Assembly (NCBI GenBank): GCA_030159075.1
Contig: BROG01000397.1
Location: 533,501 to 597,500 of the forward strand
Direction of reading: 5' to 3'
DNA from: Atrina japonica
Taxonomy: Eukaryota; Mollusca; Bivalvia; Pterioida; Pinnidae
DNA length: 64,000 bases
Shown: piece after piece, positions 43,101-47,214 of the stretch
How positions within the stretch are numbered: position 1 is the first letter of the stretch
Layout: every line of letters starts with the position of its first letter
Translations under genes and position numbers: made by a program
The notes under the pieces: generated by a model
Database searches by the model: none
What the model saw: the letters and a program-made list of their open reading frames with translations, nothing else
Told to the model about the DNA's origin: nothing

Positions 43101-43486
43101 ATGTTAACATTGTGAATCCTATAGATATGTTAACATTGTGAATCCTATAGATATGTTAACATTGTGAATCCTATAGATATGTTAACATTGTGAATCCTAT
43201 AGATATGTTAACATTCTTAATCCTATAGATATATTAACATTCTTAATCCTATAGATATATTAACATTCTTAATCCTATAGATATGTTAACGTCTGCCCAG
43301 ATGTCAATACCCTGTATGCTTGTTTTTCATCATTACAGCAACTACAATATAAAGAGACAAAAGAAGATTGTAGCAGTTTTCAATGGCTTTGATGACTACC
43401 TCAGCGAAGAAAGCTTGTGGCAAATATCGGAGAAGATTAAACCCCGTGGTGGGGCCAAGAAAAAGATTGAACAATCAGACAGTTAA
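2575..43486 (+). CDS. RAPGEF1: RAPGEF1/C3G orthologue, Rap1 guanine-nucleotide exchange factor (5' partial, 16 joined exons)
   Basis: The product exchanges GDP for GTP on Rap-family GTPases downstream of Crk/CrkL adaptors, at membranes and adhesion sites (family knowledge). Joining 2575-2793, 3161-4164, 8285-8529, 13507-13631, 14835-15009, 16370-16445, 16791-16820, 22765-22936, 24179-24367, 25762-25846, 36055-36149, 36734-36812, 37441-37542, 39030-39127, 39947-40078 and 43339-43486 gives one open frame of 991 residues. Every junction has AG/GT borders and matching phase. Residues 89-95, 308-314, 399-407 and 481-490 are Crk-SH3-type PxLPxK motifs. The REM domain is about 600-745 and the CDC25 catalytic domain about 750-980, with strings such as EAFLTTYRTF, LDAELF, FTEHFNKMSYW, LRKLNNFNSYLAILSA and KRWQQFNILD that match vertebrate C3G closely. 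The first codon is split, so the start codon and 5' exons lie upstream of the window. I am very sure of the family; alternative splicing is open. Confidence 0.96.
3161..4164 (+). CDS. RAPGEF1: RAPGEF1 large exon: Crk-binding, Ser/Pro-rich region with SQSPHNSVV repeats
   Basis: At 1004 nt this is by far the longest exon. It starts after ctgttttcag and ends before GTAAGT. It encodes three Crk-SH3-like motifs: PPPIPAK (residues 89-95), APPLPTKK (307-314) and PPPLPPKKR (399-407). Between the first two lie five imperfect copies of a unit like SQSPHNSVV (residues 114-190, nt 3279-3508), then a long Ser-rich low-complexity stretch. The segment ITMEIDKLTS-like around residues 282-300 may be a short coiled helix. 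The region is predicted to be disordered and to act as the adaptor docking platform. Frame and phase join cleanly to both neighbours. Confidence 0.94.
4165..4600. repeat. degenerate tandem repeat after the large exon
   Basis: Starting right at the donor of the 1-kb exon, a roughly 35-45 bp unit with GATAAAATTCATTCTCCCCA and TAGTTTGATCAGA recurs about nine times with growing divergence. Confidence 0.8.
4601..5263. other. intronic sequence, no gene
   Basis: AT-rich sequence. The part at 4690-5000 has the texture of an old dispersed repeat, and 5030-5110 has three near-copies of CTTGTCC/ACTTGT. No exon is seen. Confidence 0.35.
5264..5481. mobile_element. MITE with TTAA ends (family A, copy 1)
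   Basis: The left end TTAACTCATCAACCCC and the right end GGGGTGACCAGTTAA are imperfect inverted repeats of about 30 bp with TTAA at both tips. A second full copy is at 15395-15609 and a shrunken one at 30528-30613. The TTAA tips suggest piggyBac-type mobilisation (inference). Confidence 0.8.
5605..6095. repeat. 39-bp tandem repeat
   Basis: About 12 copies of a unit containing GTGACAAGTGTTTTAGTGAT and TGCTATTAATT. Early copies carry TTGTCTAGTGC in place of GTGACAAGTG. Confidence 0.95.
6848..6985 (-). mobile_element. fragment of tRNA-derived SINE family 2
   Basis: Read on the minus strand, it contains AAGTTTGCCA, CTTGCGGAAGG, GGTGGAGGAG in complement and ends in the GCGTAAA tail also seen near 10245 and 24050. 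The tRNA-like head is missing. Confidence 0.6.
7612..7925 (+). mobile_element. full-length tRNA-derived SINE (family 1)
   Basis: A tRNA-like head with box A (GGTAGCGCAGTGGTTAGC) and box B (GGTTCGATCCT) is followed by a body and the tail CCATATGAGTGAAA...GGGACGTTAAACAACAATAA, then poly-A. It is flanked by a 12-bp target duplication ACAAATGGCTTA (7600-7611 and 7926-7937). The paralogous empty site in the same dispersed repeat is near 6515-6530. Copies on the minus strand are at 50903-51145 and 52519-52672, and an internally deleted one is at 53085-53190. Confidence 0.9.
8285..8529 (+). CDS. RAPGEF1: RAPGEF1 exon: conserved YMQ segment and fourth Crk-binding motif
   Basis: The acceptor is ttctcatgtttcag and the donor AAG/GTAAGA. 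The exon encodes AYMQTFGAYTQPQP near its start, which resembles the AYMQ...EPQP segment of vertebrate C3G, and ends with AIPPLPTKRK, a Crk-SH3 ligand of the PxLPxK type (residues 481-490). It contributes residues 410-490 and ends in phase 0. It is the last proline motif before the linker to the catalytic half. Confidence 0.94.
8530..9810. other. intron, nothing recognised
   Basis: AT-rich intronic sequence between exons 8285-8529 and 13507-13631. The open stretch at 8567-8797 has no splice context or homology I recognise. Confidence 0.4.
9823..9906. repeat. 84-nt poly-G tract
   Basis: G from 9823 to 9906 interrupted only by T at 9867 and A at 9891. It has strong G-quadruplex potential, and it could also be length-inflated by assembly. 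Confidence 0.95.
10145..10285 (+). mobile_element. truncated SINE family 2
   Basis: It contains TTTGCCAGTTTACTTGC, TGGTGGTCTC, CTCCACCATTAAAAACTG and GGCGTAAAACATTCAA, the body and tail shared with 18674-18930 and 23879-24086. The tRNA head is absent. Confidence 0.7.
10766..12351 (-). mobile_element. piggyBac-like TTAA element with decayed coding remnants
   Basis: The tips read TTAACCCTTTTCA at 10766-10778 and TGAAAAGGGTTAA at 12339-12351: a perfect 9-bp inverted repeat starting CCC plus TTAA on both sides, the signature of piggyBac insertion. The minus strand from about 12320 to 11480 is coding-like and GC-richer than the flanks. It holds an acidic SDGSDIDVSDEEF stretch, then open segments at 12107-11817 and 11801-11481 separated by stops and frame changes. 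I do not recognise the catalytic DDD core, so the internal protein is unidentified. The 10779-11480 part looks non-coding. Confidence 0.6.
11481..12320 (-). pseudogene. broken unidentified ORFs inside the TTAA element
   Basis: Minus-strand open segments of about 60, 96 and 106 residues follow one another with at least one frameshift and a stop. The middle one contains a basic stretch and ends near DRRDRIWKLLTE; the last contains two Cys/His-bearing segments but no clear zinc finger. I recognise no family. Co-linearity and element borders suggest cargo or a diverged transposase N-terminus. Confidence 0.4.
12540..13015. repeat. 46-bp tandem repeat
   Basis: Units contain AGTGATCTTAGATGTAGAAG and TACCTGTTGTAATTGGC. 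The period is 46 bp (for example 12761 to 12807). About eight clear copies, degenerate at the 5' side. Confidence 0.95.
13205..13391. mobile_element. MITE, ACAGTCAAACT ends
   Basis: The left end ACAGTCAAACTTGTCTATAA and right end AGTTTGACTGT are inverted repeats, with GGCCACT/AGGTGGTC pairing further in. It belongs to the same 'ACAGT(g/c)AAAC' style as 15690-15872 and 37737-37919. Confidence 0.75.
13507..13631 (+). CDS. RAPGEF1: RAPGEF1 exon: linker
   Basis: The acceptor is tcttttacag and the donor GGC/GTGAGT. It encodes a Ser-rich linker beginning SDVNRSSLVSNTS (residues 491-531), and two bases carry over. I see no domain in it. Its place is set by phase continuity with 8529 and 14835. Confidence 0.82.
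13837..14098. repeat. (GA)n microsatellite with GGGATAATA interruptions
   Basis: Long GA runs broken several times by the same insert (GGGGATAATA), which shows expansion of a composite unit. Leu/Ser-only open frames here are artefacts. Confidence 0.96.
14218..14550. repeat. 82-bp tandem repeat, four copies
   Basis: Unit starts TTGTAAAGAATTAGGACTT at 14221, 14302, 14384 and 14466. Copies are nearly identical. It lies in the intron before exon 14835. Confidence 0.95.
14835..15009 (+). CDS. RAPGEF1: RAPGEF1 exon: linker before the REM domain
   Basis: The acceptor is cacactttcag and the donor GAG/GTATTT. It encodes residues 533-590, a Ser/Pro stretch followed by an acidic part, ELNPLDDIDVSDQLIKKKE, that matches in position and character the DELSLIDHNEIMSRL-type segment just before the GEF core of vertebrate C3G. 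It ends in phase 0. Confidence 0.88.
15395..15609. mobile_element. MITE with TTAA ends (family A, copy 2)
   Basis: Tips TTAACTGGTCAACCCCTG and CAGGGGTTGACATGTTAA (right end) are inverted repeats. The body aligns with 5264-5481, sharing TCCATTGTCAGA and ATTTTACATGCA. Confidence 0.85.
15690..15872. mobile_element. MITE family C, intact copy
   Basis: The left end TACAGTGGAACCTATCTTGA and right end AAGATAGGTTACACTGTA are inverted repeats of about 28 bp. TA at the tips would fit Tc1/mariner-type insertion (inference). The body has GAGAGACCACCTGTCTTGTA, shared with 50841-51277 and 52660-52803. Confidence 0.88.
15873..16369. other. intron, nothing recognised
   Basis: AT-rich intron immediately before exon 16370-16445. 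No repeat or motif noticed. Confidence 0.4.
16370..16445 (+). CDS. RAPGEF1: RAPGEF1 exon: start of the RasGEF N-terminal region
   Basis: The acceptor is aacttcttcag and the donor CTG/GTAAGT. It encodes SEDGPEIRGGSVDALVVHAT, the counterpart of the DGPDVRGGSGDILLVHAT block of vertebrate C3G. One base carries over (phase 1), and this decides how the following 30-nt microexon can be used. Confidence 0.93.
16791..16820 (+). CDS. RAPGEF1: RAPGEF1 30-nt microexon, probably a cassette
   Basis: This is a 30-nt open segment between an AG acceptor (ttcccataag) and a strong GAAG/GTGAGT donor. It adds ten residues around SREDLVNQE. It is symmetric (phase 1 at both ends), so skipping it also keeps the frame: the base carried from 16445 plus the CT at 22765 gives Ala either way. 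The skipped form matches the vertebrate spacing between VHAT and EAFLTTY better, so alternative use is likely. I cannot test inclusion from DNA alone. Confidence 0.65.
17575..17661. repeat. near-perfect hairpin
   Basis: Arms TGACGATTTGTTTACC (17589-17604) and GGTAAACAAATCGTCA (17633-17648) are perfectly complementary, with partial pairing inside (GGCA/TGCC) and outside. It looks like a small fold-back element. Confidence 0.9.
17662..18285. other. intron, weakly repetitive
   Basis: Between 18080 and 18240 a loose repeat with TGTTGTCA and TTGATGACA recurs. An open stretch at 17751-17945 lacks frame-compatible splicing. Otherwise nothing. Confidence 0.35.
18286..18630. repeat. tandem repeat, about 40-bp unit with deletions
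   Basis: Units with GTTAGATCACCATGAGGTT and AAATAGCATTTCTGTGTAAC recur about eight times. Some copies lack the second half. Confidence 0.9.
18674..18930 (+). mobile_element. tRNA-derived SINE family 2, with head
   Basis: The head has a box A-like TGGCTGAGTGGTTAGAGC and box B-like GGTTGGAGCCC. The body AAGTTTGCCAGTTTACTTGC and tail GGCGTCAAACACTATTCAAA match 10145-10285 and 23879-24086. This is the most complete copy in the window. Confidence 0.8.
19074..19127. repeat. (TA)n microsatellite
   Basis: About 27 TA units in the long intron before exon 22765. Confidence 0.97.
19210..19310 (+). mobile_element. worn tRNA-like SINE head
   Basis: TAAGTGAGAGCACATGGC followed by CAGTTCAAATCC has box A/box B spacing like the heads at 18690 and 7621, but the body cannot be followed. 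Confidence 0.35.
19490..20045. repeat. 19-bp minisatellite
   Basis: Units like CATCCAATGTAGGTGATGT with variants (ATTTAGGCTGTCTTC, GTAAGTGGTGT) form about 29 copies with a local higher-order pattern. The minus-strand 'LDDITYIGRQPK' open frames are artefacts. Confidence 0.95.
20046..20995. other. intron, nothing recognised
   Basis: AT-rich intron without a repeat or exon I can support. Confidence 0.4.
20996..21172. mobile_element. long fold-back (hairpin) element
   Basis: The left arm 21010-21081 and right arm 21093-21161 are complementary over about 70 nt with few mismatches. Tips are ACCCCTAC and GTAGGGGT, the loop is about 11 nt. RNA from this intron would form a long double-stranded stem. 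Confidence 0.92.
21173..22764. other. intron before the REM exon
   Basis: Contains a short (TA)n near 21905-21936 and a tRNA-like GGTTGTAGGTTCAGTCCC near 22278. The open stretch 22360-22599 is AT-rich and has no supported coding role. Confidence 0.4.
22765..22936 (+). CDS. RAPGEF1: RAPGEF1 exon: REM (RasGEF_N) domain, first half
   Basis: The acceptor is attcctttgtag and the donor AAG/GTAGGT. It encodes FMYQEAFLTTYRTFISPKQL, the diagnostic start of the RasGEF N-terminal helical domain, then a Lys-rich turn and NAFSLLIRVIDEL. Residues 627-682. The REM domain stabilises the catalytic hairpin in this family. Confidence 0.97.
23123..23491. mobile_element. MITE family D, intact copy
   Basis: The left end TTAAAGGGACATAAGATGTG and right end ACAGCTAATGCCCCTTTA are inverted, with long inner arms sharing TATATTTTGTGAAAATT and its complement. 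A second copy, interrupted by another MITE, is at 53590-54371. Confidence 0.85.
23879..24086 (+). mobile_element. SINE family 2, head-truncated
   Basis: It starts near AGTATGCTTTCAGCACAAG, has a box B-like AGTTCGAGCCC, the shared AAGTTTGCCAGTTTACTTGC, and ends TGGCATAAAACACAATTC followed by poly-A to 24086. It lies about 90 bp before exon 24179. Confidence 0.8.
24179..24367 (+). CDS. RAPGEF1: RAPGEF1 exon: REM domain, second half
   Basis: The acceptor is ttactttgcag and the donor CAAG/GTTAGT. It encodes residues 684-745, including IMNLVFELLCHGDLMLAKCL, which aligns with the LMELVFRLVCNGELSLARVL block of vertebrate C3G, followed by a linker to the catalytic domain. Two bases carry into 25762. 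Confidence 0.95.
24748..24880. mobile_element. fold-back element
   Basis: The left arm ATACAAAACCACACAAAT... (24748-24791) and right arm ...GTGTAGTTTTGTGTAT (24834-24880) are inverted, with TTTCTATCTGTA/TACAGATAGAAA pairing exactly and a loop of about 42 nt. Confidence 0.85.
25140..25670. repeat. about 54-bp tandem repeat
   Basis: Units contain TATATGTCTTCATTACATGT and ATCCCATCCTGATCCCAG. About nine copies, directly upstream of exon 25762. Confidence 0.93.
25762..25846 (+). CDS. RAPGEF1: RAPGEF1 exon: start of the CDC25 catalytic domain
   Basis: The acceptor is tttatctgcag and the donor GAG/GTAAGG. It encodes SHDIAEQMTLLDAELFLRIE, the first conserved block (SCR1) of CDC25-type exchange domains. 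It ends in phase 0, directly before the very long repeat-filled intron and the candidate 48-nt cassette. Confidence 0.97.
26060..29116. repeat. 3-kb minisatellite, 28-bp unit, about 108 copies
   Basis: The unit reads TACCTGTACATTATACATAT then CATGTCAG. Three positions vary in blocks: ATAC/AAAC, TATC/AACA and ATGTCAG/AGGCAG. From about 27360 to 28400 a two-unit (56-bp) higher-order form alternates regularly. Because 28 is not a multiple of 3 and the unit lacks plus-strand stops in all phases, long open frames appear that are not genes. It starts about 210 bp after exon 25762-25846. Confidence 0.98.
29117..29896. other. intron, nothing recognised
   Basis: AT-rich intron between the 28-bp array and the long-TIR element. 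Confidence 0.4.
29897..30394. mobile_element. element with about 140-bp terminal inverted repeats
   Basis: The left arm 29897-30040 and right arm 30258-30394 are inverted copies. Matched blocks include GATTATC...CAATCTAAT at the tips, TATGGGGTCAC and TTCGACCAATGAAAA. The roughly 215-bp centre has no open frame of note. Size and arms fit a non-autonomous fold-back DNA transposon. Confidence 0.88.
30528..30613. mobile_element. shrunken MITE family A copy
   Basis: The tips TTAACTCATTTGTCCC and GTTGATGAGTTAA are inverted, with TTAA at both ends, and AGTCCATTGTTTTTCAG matches the body of 5264-5481. Most of the centre is deleted. Confidence 0.6.
30825..31600. repeat. about 60-bp tandem repeat with a 180-bp higher-order unit
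   Basis: Each unit has CAGCCCA(g/t)TATTTCCAG-like, CTGCTTCA(c/t)CGCC and CCCATTAATATGGTATAT. Three variant units repeat as a block (31211 to 31391). Confidence 0.92.
31605..32625. repeat. 28-bp minisatellite, about 36 copies
   Basis: The unit reads CTCAGTTTGTCCACCTATAA then TATCACCT, with C/T and A/G variants (CCACCT/CCACTT, ATATC/ATGTC). Remnant units reappear at 33838-33945 beyond an inserted element. Confidence 0.97.
32626..33837 (+). mobile_element. dispersed repeat inserted in the 28-bp array
   Basis: The insert contains TCTGTCCGTCCGGTTG, AATTATGGCCCAATTTTTGTC and, near its end, CTCCGGGATCTCTTGTTA, which matches the terminal style of the repeat at 8198. It has internal repeats (CATATTAAGATGTGCATATCGTAAAATGA twice, 33098 and 33255). 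Flanks on both sides are units of the same minisatellite. No coding capacity. Confidence 0.7.
34218..34265 (+). CDS. RAPGEF1: candidate 48-nt cassette exon in the RAPGEF1 catalytic domain
   Basis: A 48-nt open segment lies between a good acceptor (cattttatttttag) and an ATG/GTAAAT donor. It is phase 0 at both ends, exactly the phase of its neighbours. It would add 16 residues, HLSVLEWSSRRDPSQM, between IE and IHEVSLWAREQ. It is clearly more GC-rich than the surrounding intron. Its V...W spacing echoes the next exon (VxxW), so it could be a diverged duplicated exon. Vertebrate C3G as I know it has no insert here. Chance occurrence is possible; transcripts would decide. Confidence 0.45.
34497..34871. 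repeat. 47-bp tandem repeat, eight copies
   Basis: Unit TAATTTTGATCACTTGGTAG plus GTGAACATGATATAGGATTT and ACATCTG, period 47 (34501 to 34548). Only a T/C variant (GGTGAAC/GGCGAAC) distinguishes copies, so expansion is recent. Confidence 0.97.
34872..36054. other. intron, nothing recognised
   Basis: AT-rich intron before exon 36055. No exon or repeat noticed. Confidence 0.4.
36055..36149 (+). CDS. RAPGEF1: RAPGEF1 exon: CDC25 catalytic domain
   Basis: The acceptor is aatttcctttttag and the donor CTG/GTAAGT. It encodes IHEVSLWAREQSEELSPNL and then TEFTEHFNKMSYW, matching the EVLLWAKEQNEEKSPNL and FTEHFNNMSYW blocks of vertebrate C3G. Residues 775-805, with TGG split across the junction. Confidence 0.97.
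36734..36812 (+). CDS. RAPGEF1: RAPGEF1 exon: CDC25 catalytic domain
   Basis: The acceptor is catttttacag and the donor AGG/GTGAGA. It encodes residues 807-832, including a DREKYFLKFIKIMR segment equivalent to the DRERLLLKFIKIMK helix of vertebrate C3G. It ends in phase 0. Confidence 0.96.
36813..37440. other. intron with a possible small MITE
   Basis: Between about 37013 and 37200, TAAATTTTCGCAGG, TTCGCATTAC and later GTTCGCAAG, CTCGCAAAAATACG hint at a worn inverted-repeat element, but the ends are not clear. Confidence 0.3.
37441..37542 (+). CDS. RAPGEF1: RAPGEF1 exon: CDC25 catalytic domain core
   Basis: The acceptor is cttttgacag and the donor GAG/GTAGGT. It encodes HLRKLNNFNSYLAILSAVDS and APIRRLEW, the most conserved block of the CDC25 fold, where the NFNS asparagines contact Ras-family switch regions. 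Residues 833-866, phase 0 at both ends. Confidence 0.98.
37737..37919. mobile_element. MITE, ACAGTAAAACCTG ends
   Basis: The left end TACAGTAAAACCTGCTATA and right end TATACAGGTTTTACTGTA are inverted repeats, with TA at both tips. The body has TCTATAAAGGCCACTT, shared with 13205-13391. Confidence 0.88.
37920..39029. other. intron, nothing recognised
   Basis: AT-rich intron. No feature I can support. Confidence 0.4.
39030..39127 (+). CDS. RAPGEF1: RAPGEF1 exon: CDC25 catalytic domain
   Basis: The acceptor is gtttcattccag and the donor CAT/GTAAGT. It encodes ALKEFCQLIDSSGSFRAYRQ and then ETEPPCIPY, matching the TLIDSSSSFRAYR and EVEPPCIPY blocks of vertebrate C3G. Residues 867-898, with two bases carried over. 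Confidence 0.97.
39947..40078 (+). CDS. RAPGEF1: RAPGEF1 exon: CDC25 catalytic hairpin region
   Basis: The acceptor is ctctctttcag and the donor ATG/GTAAGA. It encodes GLILQDLTFINIGNQD and then INFAKRWQQFNILDNMR, covering the part of CDC25 domains that follows the PCIPY motif. Residues 900-942, with TGC split across the last intron. Confidence 0.97.
40465..40565 (+). mobile_element. worn tRNA-like SINE head
   Basis: TCCTGAGTGGTTGGAGCGCC and GGGTTCAAGTCCC have box A and box B spacing, related to the head at 18690. No body or tail can be followed. Confidence 0.45.
40690..41430. repeat. degenerate 5' part of the 26-bp minisatellite
   Basis: TTAACATTCTTAATCCTATA units are interspersed with CACAAAGATTAACATT variants, so this flank is older and more mixed than 41830-43290. 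Confidence 0.9.
41435..41767. mobile_element. TTAA-flanked MITE inserted in a minisatellite unit
   Basis: Tips CCCTTAGACTGCTA and TAGCAGTCAAAGGG are inverted and start or end with CCC/GGG directly next to TTAA on both sides (41431-41434, 41768-41771). Removing the element and one TTAA restores a normal array unit, CATTCTTAATCCTATAGATA. Element 333 bp, no coding capacity. It is piggyBac-like by ends. Confidence 0.9.
41772..43290. repeat. 26-bp minisatellite in the last intron
   Basis: The unit ATGTTAACATTCTTAATCCT plus ATAGAT repeats about 55 times, with CTTAAT/GTGAAT and GATATG/GATATA/GAAATG variants arranged in blocks. It ends about 50 bp before the last coding exon. Confidence 0.97.
43339..43486 (+). 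CDS. RAPGEF1: RAPGEF1 last coding exon, with stop
   Basis: The acceptor is catcattacag, and the exon begins only about 50 bp after the end of the 26-bp minisatellite. It encodes the C-terminal helices, with FNGFDDYLSEESLWQISEKI as the counterpart of FNDFSDHLAEEALWELSLKI in vertebrate C3G, then a basic tail ending KKIEQSDS and a TAA at 43484-43486. Confidence 0.97.
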
Positions 43487-43924
43487 AGTCTTTTCACTGG
43501 TCATAAATATTGTGCTGGAAGTTAACATGGTTGGTGCTAAAGTACTGTCAGCAGATGACGGCATTATGACTGAACAATCAGGGTAGACAACAAGTGACCA
43601 TGTTTAGTATATGTAGATAGTCGCTGTATTTGTATATTTACGGACTACATTGTGTTTAAAACATCTACAATCAGTGAACAGACAATTTGTGCAGGAGAAT
43701 TCTGACACTGTTGGTCTCGATGATTCTAAGTGACCACAAGAACAATATTTGGAAAGAGGTATATTTATGGGATGGCCAGGTTTTTGTTTATTTAATCACA
43801 ATTACTGATCTTATCCTCATGAATATGTGTAAGGTAAATTATTGACAGAAACACTTAAAAACTTAAAGGAACTGGCAATTTTACTTTTACTTAAGTATTT
43901 TTATTAAAGGAAAATTACAGACTA

Positions 43925-44470
43925 TTAAATCTACTACAGAGCTCTTAGTGAAGGAACAATACTAGCTGTATTACTACAGATCTCTGAGTGAAGGAACAGT
44001 ACTGGCTGTATTACTACAGATCTCTGAGTGAAGGAACAGTACTGGCTGTATTACTACAGATCTCTTAGTGAAGGAACAATACTAGCTGTATTACTACAGA
44101 TCTCTGAGTGAAGGAACAGTACTGGCTGTATTACTACAGAGCTCTTAGTGAAGGAACAATACTAGCTGTATTACTACAGATCTCTGAGTGAAGGAACAGT
44201 ACTGGCTGTATTACTACAGATCTCTGAGTGAAGGAACAGCACTGGCTGTATTACTACAGATCTCTGAGTGAAGGAACAATACTAGCTGTATTACTACAGA
44301 TCTCTGAGTGAAGGAACAGTACTGGCTGTATTACTACAGATCTCTGAGTGAAGGAACAGCACTGGCTGTATTACTACAGATCTCTGAGTGAAGGAACAGC
44401 ACTGGCTGTATTACTACAGATCTCTGAGTGAAGGAACAGTACTGGCTGTATTACTACAGAGCTCTTAGTC
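43925..44470. repeat. 40-bp tandem repeat in the 3' UTR
   Basis: The unit TACTGGCTGTATTACTACAG plus ATCTCTGAGTGAAGGAACAG has period 40 (43981 to 44021). About 13-14 copies with few variants (ACAGTACTGG/ACAATACTAG). It lies after the stop codon, so it would be in the mRNA. Confidence 0.97.
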
Positions 44471-45060
44471 ACTTGCTATTTTAACTCTTATTACAGAGTA
44501 TTCTCACATTTCACATGATTTTGAAGTGTTATGTTAGGTTTGTATCTTTCTAGGGAATTGCATTGATTAAAGTTCTGCAGGGAAATATGCATTAGGACAA
44601 GAGTCAAGTGCTTGTCAATCTAGAAGTTTTTGTGGTGTTTTATTTTTATGACAAGTCCCATTTGGGAGTATGTAAGTTAATTTATTGATGTTCATTTGTT
44701 TTTTTTAAGTGTGTACTATGACAACAGGTTGTTTTTGTTTTTCTCCATTGACTGAAGAAAGTGAATTTATCTAATGATATCAAATATATGCACTCTAGTG
44801 AGATAATTTACAAAGGATCATTTCATCATCCCATCATGCATTGCAAAGTAATCTGTAACAGATTATAAATCTAGGTCATCTGAATGTATTGTTGAAAGTG
44901 ATTGTTATTGTTTACATACAACTCATTTGATAATCATGTGCATGTGACACTTAGATTTAGTCATCATCCATTGTTTGATATTTGATTTGTTAGAATTCAA
45001 CCTTTGTCACCAGTTTTGAGATTGTACGATTGTTAAAAATAATAGTTATATATATATGTA

Positions 45061-45112
45061 AATAAACTATGTGTTACATTGTATCATTAACAGTGCATCA
45101 TTTCAAAATAAA
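45061..45112 (+). promoter_or_regulatory. tandem poly(A) signals
   Basis: Two AATAAA hexamers lie 46 bp apart (45061-45066 and 45107-45112), about 1.6 kb after the RAPGEF1 stop. They are the first perfect hexamers I noticed downstream. Use is inferred. Confidence 0.45.
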
Positions 45113-45130
45113 ATTTAAATTTCAAAATTT

Positions 45131-46270
45131 TAGTATTTTGAAATTGTTCCTGGAAATGAAATTTAGAATAATTTTGAATATGATACCAATTGATTTACAC
45201 CTGTACTGTGACAACTACAGGTAGTTTGTCTTTCACATTTGATTTCTGTGTCATATTTTGATCTGATATAAACTTGGTTATTCCAATGTCCATTTCTTGG
45301 ATATCTTACTGATGCATTATGGGTAGAATTAAGTGTGTCAGTAGAAACGTATATAAAATATTCTACATGTATGTAATGAAGTTCAGATTTTATCTACATT
45401 CGTTTCCATTAATTGTATGAAATTTTATTTTACAAATTAGTAAATAAGATATTGTTTTATGACATCCCAATTCTTCAACACACAACAAATCTATGTAATA
45501 GGTGACATTACCCGCCCTCACCCCACCCTCCTTGATACTGGAGGTGTTGATAGTGGTATACTTATATATATAAGTGATGTTTCATGACTTCATACAAGTC
45601 TGCGAAACTCAAGTGCTAATTAATCATGACTATTTCATGTGTCAAAAGGTAAAAAATTCAAGGTCATTTTCATCTGTGGTAAATACATGAAATTGTTGTT
45701 AGTATTTGAAATGGCTTAGCCAACATACATTTTAAGTTTTCCTTTACTTTGACTTTTATATCCAAGTAAACTCCTTAATCAATAATAAGTTAAAAGATGC
45801 TTTTTCACAGATTTTCATAAAAAAATAATTTTTGTTTATGATAAAATATGTCTATTTATTGATTGTATCATTGTATTAATTTAAAAATTGCATCCCTAGT
45901 TGTGCTGAGGAGAAAAAAAAAACTATACTATCAAAAACGCTTTAAAAAAACTCATACAGAAAATGTTGAATTATGGGTCCATTAGTTACCTTTATAATTT
46001 GATTAGTCAAAAACACAAGTTTATGCTAAAATAAAATTTTACCCTTAACATGATTATCTGTGAAAGAGCCTTTCAAACACAAATGTTTATACAGTGACTG
46101 TCTAAAATAAATCACAACATTGTCAGAATTGGTGCCTTAACGCTCAGTAGAATTACTATGCTGTTTGTTGTTAGAAGTTAATTGATGCTTACATGATTGC
46201 AACTAAAAACAAATAAATAACTCCTGATGGCAATTCTAAACTATTATAGTGTCTAAATCCATTTTTGACT
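45131..46270. other. downstream of RAPGEF1, nothing recognised
   Basis: AT-rich sequence with no ORF, repeat array or RNA gene I can support. Confidence 0.4.
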
Positions 46271-47214
46271 CCTGGACTAAATTTTTACTAAACTTCGTAA
46301 GTTTATAATTTGATTGTAAACGTAACTTACAACACAAATTCGCCAATGTCTGTTTTACCAAACTTCGTAAACTTACAAGTTATGTCAGATAAAAGTTTGA
46401 TGAAGTTCATGTAGTCAAGCATGTTGACATGTTGAGGTAAACAAATTTGGTGCCATCTATTCCTTCTGCTATTCTAATTTGTCAATTTGGAATGAATAAT
46501 CTTAATTGTTTGGCACCAACAGGTAAAATACATAAATCTGAGTGACGTTGTATTATACATTGACCCAATATTATACATCGACCCAATTGGCCCATTGGCA
46601 GTCTAAAGTTGTTTTTGGGTTGTTTTTTTTAATGAATACATTAATTTATTACTGTTCCAATGGCATTTCATAATGAATTTACATAAAAAATAAATTCAGA
46701 AACATGCATTAAAAATTAAAAGGAGGGCACCTAAAATGGCCCAAAATCAACCTGCTGGCACTAAACGTAAATCAAATATTGGCCCAAAATCAATCAATTG
46801 AGATAGAAATGGTTAAGATCAAGTTAAACAAATTCATATGACAATGGATTTTACGTGACGATACACATGTATATGTTCATGACAGTGTACATACACATTA
46901 ATTTTTTATATTTCGTAATAAAGGTATCAGACGTAATATATGTTGTGTATAAAATATACATGTAATCTTGTTGGATCCATTGTCAGGACAAAATGTAACT
47001 AACAACTGCGCATGTATAGCATCTGTAACTACGACAAATTACCTTTTTTCACAGGAGAGCTCCAAAATTGTAATTTATGATTCTTTCTTAAAGTTTATGA
47101 ACGAAACTAACAAAGAGCTTAGTGAAACAGAAACTTCTCAAGAATGAATTTACAAAATTTGAAAGTTTGAATTCTTATGTTAAACTTACAAAGTTTAGTA
47201 AAACTCAGTCCTGG
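46271..47214. mobile_element. inverted-repeat element, about 0.94 kb
   Basis: The left end CCTGGACTAAATTTTTACTA continuing AACTTCGTAAGT and right end ACTTACAAAGTTTAGTAAAA continuing CTCAGTCCTGG are inverted over about 32 bp. No coding frame inside; non-autonomous. Confidence 0.8.

Larger units (their letters stand above)
43487..45130 (+). other. RAPGEF1: RAPGEF1 3' UTR (inferred)
   Basis: The sequence after the stop codon contains the 40-bp tandem array and ordinary AT-rich sequence. The first clear AATAAA hexamers are at 45061-45066 and 45107-45112, just before an AT-rich stretch, so the transcript probably ends near 45.1 kb. A later AATAAA near 49846 could support a longer form. Confidence 0.5.

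Noticed and set aside
43383..43586. Second open frame overlapping the last exon
   Set aside because: Shadow frame of the RAPGEF1 terminal exon, which is fixed by homology and phase.
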